The translations under genes and the position numbers were made by a program. DNA of 13,483 nt from Brevundimonas sp. (GTDB lineage Bacteria > Pseudomonadota > Alphaproteobacteria > Caulobacterales > Caulobacteraceae), in the NCBI GenBank assembly GCA_022712235.1, contig JALAGW010000057.1:1-13483 (forward strand), read 5' to 3'. Position 1 is the first letter of the stretch, and each line of letters begins with the position of its first letter. Under the pieces are notes generated by a model, which was given only the letters and a program-made list of their open reading frames with translations, did not search any database and was not told where the DNA came from. This document shows positions 7,514 through 13,483 of the stretch, one piece after another.

Positions 7514-9277
7514 CTACTGAGATCGGGCCACGCCCTCGCGGCGGCTATCGGCTCCGCCGTCCCAACGGCCGTTGCGCCACAAGGCGCCGTGCAGGCCCGA
7601 GTTCTCCGACGTATTGGGCCGCAGCACGATGCCCCGCGCCGCCATGCCTTCCTGCAGGGCCTCGCTGAAGCCCTCGGTGTCGGCACCGAAACCATCGCCC
7701 TTGGCCACGATATTGGGCAGGTCGAACGCCTCCTGAACCGGCAGGCCCCACCCCAGGGCCGCGATCAGGGCCTTGGCGTTATAGGCCAGGATGGACGAGC
7801 CGCCCGGCGAGCCCAGAGCCCCGACCAGACGGCCCTCGCGATCCATGAGGATGACCGGCGACATCGACGAGCGCGGACGCTTGCCCGCCGCCACGGCATT
7901 GGCCGCCGGCGTGCCGTCGGTCGCCGTCGGGACCAGGGAGAAATCGGTCAGTTGATTGTTGAGGAAGAAACCGCCCGCCATCCGGCCCGAACCGAACAGG
8001 CTCTCGACCGTGGTGGTCATGCTGACGGCGTCGCCCTTGGCGTCGACAACGACGAAGTGCGAGGTGCCGGCCGGTTCACGCGTGGCGTCGGCGCCGACGC
8101 GCGGCGCGCCCGGCGGGGTCCCGAACGACGCCGCACCGCGCAGGGCCGGGGCCAAGGCCGCGCGTTCAGCCACATAGGCCGGGTCCAGCAGACCCGCGAC
8201 CGGCACCGAGACAAAGGCCGGATCGCCGAAATAGCGGTCGCGGTCGGCGTACATCAGCCGCTGCAGTTGGGCGAAGGCGGCCCAGGCCTCAGGACTAGCC
8301 GCCCCCTTGTCCAGATCCGGCGTCTGCTCGCCCATGGCCAATAGTTGCAGGATCGAGGCCCCGCTGGACGGCGGCGGCGGCACGCAGACCACATAGACCT
8401 TGTAGGGGCCGCAGACGGCCTCGCGCACCAGAGGGCGATAGGCGGCGATGTCGGCGGCGGTCAGCCCGCCCGGACGCGGCCCCTCGGCCACGGCGGCGGC
8501 GATCGCCTCGGCCAGACGCCCGGTCTGCAGGCCCGCCGCGCCCTCGCGCGCCAGGGTCCGCACCGTCTCGGCATAGGCGGGGTTCTTCAGCACGTCCCCG
8601 GCGACGTAGCGCGTGCCGTCAGCTTTGGTGAAATATTCGGTGGCCCAGCGGGTCTTGGCCTGGGGCGCATTGCCGTTGATCATCCCGGCCAGACGCGGGC
8701 TGACGACAAAGCCGTCCTGCGCCAGCTTCTCGGCGTCGCCGAACAGCTCGGACCAAGGCAGCGCCCCGTGCTGCTTCTGCGCCAGGGCCAGCATGGGCAC
8801 CGCGCCCGGCGCGCCGGTCGAATGGCCGCTCAGCACCGCATCCACAAAGGCCAGCGGCCGCCCGTTCTCGTAAAACAGCTCCGGCGTGGCCGAGGCCGGC
8901 GCCATCTCGCGCCCGTCATAGACGGTCAGCGCCGCGCTCTCGGCGTCGTAGACCATCATGAAGGCGCCGCCGCCCAGACCCGAGGACTGGGGCTCGACCA
9001 GGCCCAGGACCGCCTGGATGGCGACGGCCGCGTCCACCGCCGACCCGCCGCGCGCCAGAATCTTCATCCCCGCCTCGACCGCCAGCGGATTGGCCGCCGA
9101 CACGAAGGGGCCGCGCGCGGGCGCCTCAGCCGTCGTCGCAACCGTTTCCACAGCCGGCGCCTCGACGACCGGCGCCGTGGCGCATCCCGCCAGCAAAACG
9201 GCGCCGACGGCCGCACTGGTCAGAATGAGTGAAATCTTGCGCCGAGGGTTCGACGTGAGGTTGGAATAGGCGCGCAC
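7514..9277 (-). CDS. ggt: Gamma-glutamyltransferase, predicted lipoprotein
   Basis: A 587-residue precursor that should self-cleave into two subunits and hydrolyse or transfer the gamma-glutamyl group of glutathione and related peptides outside the cytoplasm. The start is GTG 9275-9277, with AGGAG seven bases upstream. Longer readings would run into the tRNA gene, so they are rejected. The N-terminus has a positive stretch (NPRRK), a hydrophobic segment and a lipobox LLAGC with Cys32. Ala at +2 suggests outer-membrane sorting by the E. coli rule. Family motifs: NPLAVEAGMKIL near residue 63, QSSGLGGGAFM (97-107), DGREMAP (121-127), the autocleavage Thr405 in GTSHFVVVD, TTTVESLFGSG (421-431), PRSSMSP (468-474) and GSPGGS (489-494). 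All catalytic signatures are intact. A -35/-10 pair lies about 35 bp upstream of the start codon. The gene is convergent with the LpxR-like gene, with no obvious terminator between them. Confidence 0.92.
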   Translation of the reverse strand: MRAYSNLTSNPRRKISLILTSAAVGAVLLAGCATAPVVEAPAVETVATTAEAPARGPFVSAANPLAVEAGMKILARGGSAVDAAVAIQAVLGLVEPQSSGLGGGAFMMVYDAESAALTVYDGREMAPASATPELFYENGRPLAFVDAVLSGHSTGAPGAVPMLALAQKQHGALPWSELFGDAEKLAQDGFVVSPRLAGMINGNAPQAKTRWATEYFTKADGTRYVAGDVLKNPAYAETVRTLAREGAAGLQTGRLAEAIAAAVAEGPRPGGLTAADIAAYRPLVREAVCGPYKVYVVCVPPPPSSGASILQLLAMGEQTPDLDKGAASPEAWAAFAQLQRLMYADRDRYFGDPAFVSVPVAGLLDPAYVAERAALAPALRGAASFGTPPGAPRVGADATREPAGTSHFVVVDAKGDAVSMTTTVESLFGSGRMAGGFFLNNQLTDFSLVPTATDGTPAANAVAAGKRPRSSMSPVILMDREGRLVGALGSPGGSSILAYNAKALIAALGWGLPVQEAFDLPNIVAKGDGFGADTEGFSEALQEGMAARGIVLRPNTSENSGLHGALWRNGRWDGGADSRREGVARSQ

Positions 9278-9311
9278 GAAACGGCTCCTGCGGGGTTCAG
9301 GGAGAGGTTCA

Positions 9312-9340
9312 TGCCTAGTGTCCCCGGCCCCAGAGTCCAA
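9312..9340 (-). promoter_or_regulatory. Candidate promoter of ggt
   Basis: On the minus strand TTGGAC (9340-9335) and TAGGCA (9317-9312) are 17 bp apart, with the expected start about 28 bp upstream of the GTG. The -10 match is only moderate. An 8-bp direct repeat GCATTTTC (9345-9352 and 9358-9365) lies just upstream and could be a regulator site or chance. Confidence 0.35.
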
Positions 9341-9376
9341 GCCTGCATTTTCTATCGGCATTTTCAGAAAAGCCGC

Positions 9377-9405
9377 TTGCCAGCCCCGGCCCCGCCCGCT
9401 AGATA
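9377..9405 (+). promoter_or_regulatory. Promoter of the tRNA-Arg gene
   Basis: TTGCCA (9377-9382) and TAGATA (9400-9405) are 17 bp apart. The context GCTAGAT (9398-9404) fits the Caulobacter sigma-73 -10 consensus GCTANAWC at all but the last base. The predicted start near 9412 is about 18 bp before the mature tRNA, as expected for a tRNA promoter. Confidence 0.6.
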
Positions 9406-9429
9406 GCCGCCCTGCCCGCAAGGCAGTGC

Positions 9430-9506
9430 GCGCCCGTAGCTCAGCTGGATAGAGCATCAGACTACGAATCTGAGGGTCGGACGTTCGAATCGTTCCGGGC
9501 GCGCCA
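9430..9506 (+). tRNA. tRNA-Arg (anticodon ACG)
   Basis: A 77-nt cloverleaf with encoded CCA. The acceptor stem GCGCCCG (9430-9436) pairs with CGGGCGC (9496-9502), followed by discriminator G and CCA (9504-9506). The D-arm is GCTC/GAGC. The anticodon stem TCAGA/TCTGA encloses loop CTACGAA, with ACG at 9464-9466 reading CGN arginine codons after A34-to-inosine editing. The T-loop is TTCGAAT with one G-U pair in its stem. Its 3' end borders the accessory cluster, and tRNA 3' ends are common integrase targets. Confidence 0.98.
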
Positions 9507-9571
9507 TTTTCTCCTACATTATCAATAGGTTTGATACACCGCCTTGGCGGTGGTTTCGGCGTTCATCGCGC

Positions 9572-9591
9572 TGGGGCACATATGGGGCACA
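9572..9591 (+). repeat. Paired 9-bp direct repeats, candidate integrase arm sites
   Basis: TGGGGCACA occurs at 9572-9580 and again at 9583-9591, a start-to-start distance of 11 bp (about one helical turn), 66 bp after the tRNA. Spaced short repeats beside a tRNA attachment site are the usual form of tyrosine-integrase arm-type sites. No integrase is visible, so this is inference. Confidence 0.4.
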
Positions 9592-9988
9592 CTTGGCCTG
9601 AGTTGCCGCCTTCCAGCAGAGACCCACCGGCGTCGTTTGGCCGCCTGGCGCGCGCAGGCTTTTCATCAGATTTGAGCTGGCTGAAGCCGCAGGCTCGCCT
9701 ACGCGTCCCATGAGCGGGACGCCTGAATGACCTGTCCGACTTCGCAGCATTCCCCTTGGGGCTGTTTCGCGACCGTGCGTGACGGCAGCGCAGCGATGCA
9801 GCCGGGCCTGCGGCCCTTGAACCGTTATCGATCCCGACGTTTCCACGCCCTTCAGGCGCTGTTCGAAAGCGTTTCCGGCCAGGCCAGGCGCCGTCAATGC
9901 ACGTCGGGACTGCAGGGCGGCGCGGCGGATGAGGCCGGACGGGCGAGCCGGGCCCACGTCGCCAAAGGAAAAGGAAGGGTGGCTCGGG

Positions 9989-10007
9989 GCGCTCCAACAG
10001 GGAGCGC
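9989..10007 (+). promoter_or_regulatory. Hairpin just upstream of the RadC-like start
   Basis: GCGCTCC (9989-9995) pairs perfectly with GGAGCGC (10001-10007) around the loop AACAG. It ends 16 bp before the ATG, and the 3' arm contains a GGGAG sequence; the likely ribosome-binding site AGGAAG (10012-10017) lies just outside the stem. It could regulate translation or bind a protein; there is no T-run, so it is not a terminator. Confidence 0.5.
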
Positions 10008-10023
10008 AGGCAGGAAGATTATC

Positions 10024-10680
10024 ATGTCCAACCCAGCTGCAATTCCAGGCCAATCGCACCTCGCGCGCCCAGAGGTGTCGGACGAGCTCGACCTTCTCTC
10101 CGCCGTTCTTCGATGTGGAGCGTGTGTGGAGGGCGGTCGGGCCGCCGCCGCCGGGCTGCTCCGCGAGTTCGGAGGGTTGGCCGGGGTGTCGGCCGCCGAT
10201 CCTTCAGCCCTGGCGCGCGCCGGTCTGACAGTGCGCGCCGCCGCTGAGATCGGGAGGGCCCGGTCCCTGGCGCTCGCCATGGCCAGGGCGGAAGCCTGTC
10301 GGCGACCTGTGCTGTCGTCCTGGACGGCGCTCATCACCTATCTCCGCGCCACCATGGCGCATGCGCCCCGCGAACAGTTTCGCGTCCTGTATCTCGACAA
10401 GCGAAACATTCTGATGCGCGAGGAACATCTGGCCCATGGGACAGTGGACCATGCACCGGTTTACGTGCGCGAAGTCGTGAGGCGTGCTCTCGAGATGTCC
10501 GCCTCGGCGATGATCCTGGCGCACAACCATCCTTCCGGAGATCCCACGCCCTCGCAGGCGGACATCGATATGACCCGACGGATCATCGACGCCGCCAGTG
10601 TCTTCGATATTCAGGTGCATGACCATGTCATCGTTGGGCGCGAGGGCAATCAGAGCTTTCGCGCTCTCGGTCTGATCTGA
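10024..10680 (+). CDS. RadC-family JAB-domain protein (mobile-element type)
   Basis: A 218-residue protein of the RadC/UPF0758 family. The C-terminal half is a JAB/MPN domain with an apparently complete zinc metalloprotease-like motif set: Glu117 (REQFRVLYLD), His167 and His169 in HNHPSGDPTPSQAD, and Ser177 and Asp180. It ends with HDHVIVG (199-205). The N-terminal part, about 20-95, keeps only a loose version of the family's helical region (DLLSAVLRCG). Despite the name, RadC has no proven role in recombination repair; copies on plasmids, phages and islands are common and their function is unsettled. ATG 10024 is chosen over the open upstream frame because AGGAAG lies 6 bp before it. It is the first gene of an operon: the next start codon is 7 bp after its stop, and the GAGG ribosome-binding site of that gene overlaps this stop, suggesting translational coupling. 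Confidence 0.9.
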   Translation: MSNPAAIPGQSHLARPEVSDELDLLSAVLRCGACVEGGRAAAAGLLREFGGLAGVSAADPSALARAGLTVRAAAEIGRARSLALAMARAEACRRPVLSSWTALITYLRATMAHAPREQFRVLYLDKRNILMREEHLAHGTVDHAPVYVREVVRRALEMSASAMILAHNHPSGDPTPSQADIDMTRRIIDAASVFDIQVHDHVIVGREGNQSFRALGLI

Positions 10681-10687
10681 GGTCGTC

Positions 10688-11626
10688 ATGACCCTTCACG
10701 CCATCGTCGCCGCCTTGGGCGGCGACCTCTATTCCGGGGGGCGACGCGCCAATGTGGCGGCTCCCGGACACAGTCGCGCTGATCGCTCAATCTCCCTGAT
10801 GCTCGACGGCGATCATCTGGTGATCCACGGTTTCGGGTCGACGGACTGGCGCACAGTGCGCAGGCATCTGCAGAGCCTTGGTCTCGTCGACGCCCGAGGG
10901 CGTCTGACCGGTGACGGCGTCCCACCGTCTTCCCAGCCATTTTCCCGGGGGGATGACCCCCTGCTGTGTCCCTCTACGCGGCAGAGAATCGCGACGGCGC
11001 AGGCGATCTGGGGGCAGGGGCTGCGGCTGAATGACGGCGATCTTTGCCACCGCTATTTCCTGCGCAGAGGCGTCGATCTTCCGAAGGGCGTCACGGAACT
11101 GCGGCGACATCCTGACGCGCGAGTCGCCGTCTATCGGAACGCCGGACCGACCTGTCCGGCCCTGCTGGCCGCCGTTCGGGGCCCGGACGGCGTGCTGAGC
11201 GGGGTGGAGATCACCTATCTCGATCCCGACGGCAAGGTCGCGCGACGCCTTCGCCTGCCTCGCAAGACTGTGGGCGTCGTACCCCCGGGATCGGCGGTCC
11301 GTCTTTCGGCTCTGGATAGCCAGATGGTCGTGGGCGAGGGGGTGGTCACGACCCTCTCGGCCATGGCGCGGTTCGGTCTGCCGGGCTGGGCCCTGCTGTC
11401 AGCCGGCAATCTCGCCCGGTGGTCGCCGCCAGCGCCTGTGCGCCGTGTCCTGATCGCCGGCGATCGCGGTCGGGCCGGGGAGAGGGCGGCCCTGAACCTC
11501 ATGGACCGGCTGAGGGTCATGGGGCTTGCAGCCTCGGTTCGGTTGCCGCCGCCTGGCTTCGGCGACTGGAACGACGCGGCGACCTGGAAAGGAGAGGAGG
11601 AAGGGCGGGACGGGGCGCCGGCATAG
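10688..11626 (+). CDS. Toprim-domain protein (primase-like, degenerate zinc ribbon)
   Basis: A 312-residue protein with the layout of plasmid and island primase-like proteins. The N-terminus (10-60) resembles a CHC2-type zinc ribbon region, but the metal ligands are absent: where such proteins show CP-H and HC-x-C, this one reads APGHSRADRSISL (25-37) and VIHGFGSTDW (45-54). A central region (95-195) contains ALLAAVRGPDG and GVEITYLDPDGK, typical of the domain before Toprim in these proteins. The Toprim fold begins at VVGEGVVTTLSAM (214-226) with conserved Glu217. The second acidic motif is AGDRGRAGERAA (257-268), with Asp259 but Gly in place of the second Asp of DxD. FGDWNDA (291-297) closes the domain. 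Known relatives act in replication or maintenance of mobile elements, but no primer synthesis or nuclease activity is shown for this type. The ribosome-binding site overlaps the stop of the RadC-like gene. The ParB-like gene follows after 36 bp. Confidence 0.85.
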   Translation: MTLHAIVAALGGDLYSGGRRANVAAPGHSRADRSISLMLDGDHLVIHGFGSTDWRTVRRHLQSLGLVDARGRLTGDGVPPSSQPFSRGDDPLLCPSTRQRIATAQAIWGQGLRLNDGDLCHRYFLRRGVDLPKGVTELRRHPDARVAVYRNAGPTCPALLAAVRGPDGVLSGVEITYLDPDGKVARRLRLPRKTVGVVPPGSAVRLSALDSQMVVGEGVVTTLSAMARFGLPGWALLSAGNLARWSPPAPVRRVLIAGDRGRAGERAALNLMDRLRVMGLAASVRLPPPGFGDWNDAATWKGEEEGRDGAPA

Positions 11627-11637
11627 CGGGGATAAGC

Positions 11638-11653
11638 CCCGCCGACCGGCGGG
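11638..11653 (+). promoter_or_regulatory. Hairpin overlapping the ParB-like ribosome-binding region
   Basis: CCCGCC (11638-11643) pairs with GGCGGG (11648-11653) around GACC. The 3' arm runs into GGGAGAAG, the only Shine-Dalgarno-like sequence before ATG 11663, so folding would hide part of it. A similar stem stands before the RadC-like gene. There is no T-run, so a terminator is unlikely. Confidence 0.45.
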
Positions 11654-11662
11654 AGAAGACCC

Positions 11663-13483
11663 ATGACCCGTTCCGTTTCAAAAGCGCCCGCTTCGACGGC
11701 CCCCACGCAGACTCGCATCCAGGCCGTCGTGCGTCTGGGCGATCTCGACATCGCCCCCGAGAACCTTCGCCATGGCGAGGCGCCGGACGACGACATCCCG
11801 CAGCTGGCGGACACCATAGCCGCCGCCGGCCTCCTGCAGTTTCCGACCGTCCGGCCGGGGGCGGGGCGAAGACGCCGCCTACATGGTGCTGGACGGTCGC
11901 CGACGTCTGCTGGCCCTGCGGCTCCTGCGGGATGGCGGCTTCATCGACGACGATCATCCCGTCGAGGTCTTCGTCGAGACGGACCGGGCGCGCCAGGCCG
12001 CGGCGGTCGTCCTGACCAATACGGCCGTGCCCGTCCATGTCGCCGATGTCGTCGCCGCTATCGGCCGCATGCTGACGGCGCGTCTCGGCGTGAAGGCCAT
12101 CGCCCGGGCTCTTGGCTATGGCGAGATTGAGATCCGGCGCCTGGCTTCCCTGTCGAAGCTCCCCGCCGTCGCCCTGGAGGCGCTCAAGACCGGCCGGATC
12201 ACTCTGCGTCAGGCCAGGCTCCTTGCCCGGCTGAAGGACAAGGGTCAGCAGGTTGAACTGGCCCAGGCCGTTCTGGACGGCCAAGGCCTGCAGGAGTGGC
12301 GGATCCAGGAACAGCTTGGGGAGGGTCGCATCACCAACCGCGATCCCCGCTGCGGCCTCGTGACGCCCAAGCTCTATTCTACAGAGGGCGGTCGCACGGA
12401 GGCCGACCTGTTCGGGGAGCTGCCGCCGGTCCTGCTGGACCCGGAAGTCCTGACACGCGCCTGGCTCAAACGCGCGGCGGAGGTGGCGGCGCCTCTGGAG
12501 GCGGAGGGCCTGACCGTGCATCTCTGCGCGGGCGACCCCGACTCAGGCGACAAGGGGCCGGACCTGCCCGAGGATCTGGAGCAGCTCTACTACGCCTATG
12601 GCGGTCTTTCTGAGGCGGCGACCATCGTCTACCGCGCGGCGCGCGACCGCGCCCAGACGGCAGCCGAGGCCGTGGCGACGGTGGAGCCGGAGACGCCCGA
12701 CGAAGACGCCGCCGGGCGACTGGCGGCTTTCGTGCAGGCGCGGCTCGCCCAGGACCAGGCCGGCGCCGGGCAGCGGATCGCCACCGCCCTGGTGCTGAGG
12801 CCGTCGTTGCGGACCGGCGTCGAGGTCGAATGCTACGGACCGGCCGAGGAGGCTGAACCGGCCAGATCAGCGGCCGACGAGGCCGACGAGGTCGAGGACG
12901 CGACGGAAGAGCAGGGGCGACTTGTCCCTCGATGCGCTTATGCGCCGCCCCGCGCGGCGGCCCCGGCGCCCGAGGTCGAGGGCGTCAGCCATGTCCTGCA
13001 TGCCACCCGTACGGACATGGCGACGCGGGGCCTGATCCGCGCCCTGGCGGACGCACCCGAGGTCGCTCTCACGGCCCTGGTCGCGCGCCTGTTCGGGACC
13101 GTGGCGGTCTGGCCGCCGGTCGGACGGTCCGAGACGGCGTTGGCGATCAGCGCCTCGGCCTTCAACCCGTCGGGCGGGCGCATCGTCGAGGCACTCGACG
13201 GCGCTGTGCGGGAACGCCTCGATGAGCGTCATCGCGCCTGGGAGGCGTCGGGCCTGACGATGATCGCTTGGGTCCATGCCATGGATTCGGCCGAACGGCT
13301 GGGCCTCCTGGCGGAGCTGACAGCCCTCAGCCTCGATCTTCGCGAAGATCGGACCAGTCTCGTGAGGAAGACGGCGAGGACCGAGGCCGCCGAAATCGCC
13401 GACCTCTGCGATGCGGACATTGCGCGTTGGTGGACGCCGGACGGCGCCTACCTGCGCCCGCATTCCCGGGAGCAGTTGCTGAC
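11663..13483 (+). CDS. ParB-like partition/regulatory protein, interrupted by an apparent +1 frameshift; 3' end beyond window
   Basis: Two frames together encode one large ParB/RepB/Spo0J-type protein. Frame 1 starts at ATG 11663 and gives the start of the ParB N-terminal domain (VVRLGDLDIAPENLRHG, then IPQLADTIAAAGLLQFPTV). At the G-run 11857-11861 the similarity jumps to the next frame, which continues as EDAAYMVLDGRRRLLALRLL and stays open to the window edge, about 530 codons. Removing one G gives an unbroken reading. Next come a helix-turn-helix region (GVKAIARALGYGEIEIRRLASL, then GRITLRQARLLARL) and a long C-terminal part found in island-type ParB proteins, including an acidic linker (around 12850-12910) and HATRTDMATRGLIRALADAPEVALTALVARLF near 13000-13100. 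Left unrepaired, frame 1 gives a 155-residue product with an unrelated tail, or translation could restart at ATG 11883 without the first part of the domain. Such proteins occur on alphaproteobacterial mobile elements; segregation or DNA binding is inferred. No ParA lies in the window. Confidence 0.82.

Larger units (their letters stand above)
9507..10023 (+). other. Gene-free, hairpin-rich leader between the tRNA and the RadC-like gene
   Basis: No frame in this stretch gives a recognisable protein. The reading frame of the RadC-like gene stays open up to an ATG at 9727, and a minus-strand frame is also open, but neither has a believable ribosome-binding site or family motif. What can be seen: inverted repeat CACCGCC-TT-GGCGGTG (9537-9552); direct repeats TGGGGCACA (9572 and 9583); a 7-bp hairpin GCGTCCC/GGGACGC (9703-9722); hairpin GGGCC-TGC-GGCCC (9804-9816); a possible long-range pairing of CGAGCC (9944-9949) with GGCTCG (9981-9986); a purine tract with repeated GGAA/AAGG (9964-9979); and the hairpin at 9989-10007. 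It probably contains an attachment region followed by the promoter and long 5' leader of the operon. Confidence 0.55.
9507..13483. mobile_element. Putative left end of a tRNA-Arg-integrated element (ICE or genomic island), right end outside window
   Basis: Immediately after the tRNA the content changes to a gene-free leader followed by a RadC-like, Toprim and ParB-like operon, a combination usual on plasmids and integrative elements of alphaproteobacteria. Paired TGGGGCACA repeats near the tRNA could be integrase arm sites. No integrase, relaxase or conjugation gene and no second attachment site are visible here, so the element and its extent are inferred. The left boundary is set at the tRNA end by convention. 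Confidence 0.5.

Noticed and set aside
9278..9457. N-terminal extension of gamma-glutamyltransferase up to 9457
   Set aside because: It would overlap the tRNA gene and place 60 residues before the signal peptide; the GTG at 9277 has a strong ribosome-binding site.
9537..9552. Inverted repeat after the tRNA as an intrinsic terminator
   Set aside because: The stem is short with a 2-nt loop, and no T-run follows.
9727..10023. Upstream extension of the RadC-like frame to an ATG at 9727
   Set aside because: The added 99 residues are Arg/Ala/Gly-rich with no similarity, and the AGGAAG ribosome-binding site points to 10024.
9514..10059. Minus-strand open frame of 181 codons between the tRNA and the RadC-like gene, considered as a degraded integrase
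   Set aside because: No tyrosine-recombinase R..HxxR..Y pattern, no ribosome-binding site, and composition like non-coding sequence.
1..13483. CRISPR array or insertion sequence
   Set aside because: No regularly spaced repeats, transposase motifs or terminal inverted repeats were seen anywhere in the window.

Overview
The window is high-GC DNA from an alphaproteobacterium, most likely a member of Caulobacteraceae such as Brevundimonas. This rests on overall protein character, a promoter in front of the tRNA that resembles the Caulobacter housekeeping sigma consensus, and an accessory cluster of a type common in that order. The genus is my inference and cannot be proven from this piece alone.

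Positions 1-4329 hold three minus-strand genes: a MASE1-type hybrid sensor histidine kinase whose 3' end lies outside the window, an acetyl-CoA hydrolase/transferase family enzyme, and a PAP2-type membrane phosphatase. A 280-bp regulatory gap follows. It carries a near-perfect NrdR box, a weaker second box exactly 31 bp upstream, and a DnaA-box-like site. It precedes a plus-strand class I ribonucleotide reductase large subunit (nrdA) without an ATP-cone, which ends in a textbook intrinsic terminator. nrdB is not in the window.

Positions 6653-9277 hold a secreted LpxR-like outer-membrane barrel protein (plus) and a gamma-glutamyltransferase made as a lipoprotein (minus). Their stop codons face each other 3 bp apart. 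A tRNA-Arg(ACG) gene with its own promoter closes the core-like part.

From the 3' end of the tRNA (9507) to the right edge the content changes. A 517-bp stretch without a recognisable gene contains paired TGGGGCACA repeats and several hairpins. It leads into a tight plus-strand operon: a RadC-family JAB-domain protein, a Toprim-domain protein with a degenerate zinc ribbon, and a large ParB-like protein. This trio next to a tRNA is what the edge of an integrative element (ICE or genomic island) of alphaproteobacteria looks like. The integrase, the conjugation genes and the second attachment site would be outside the window. The ParB-like frame is broken by one apparent extra G in a G-run near 11857, which is either an assembly error or a true inactivation. 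The island leader and the operon are the least described parts of the window.
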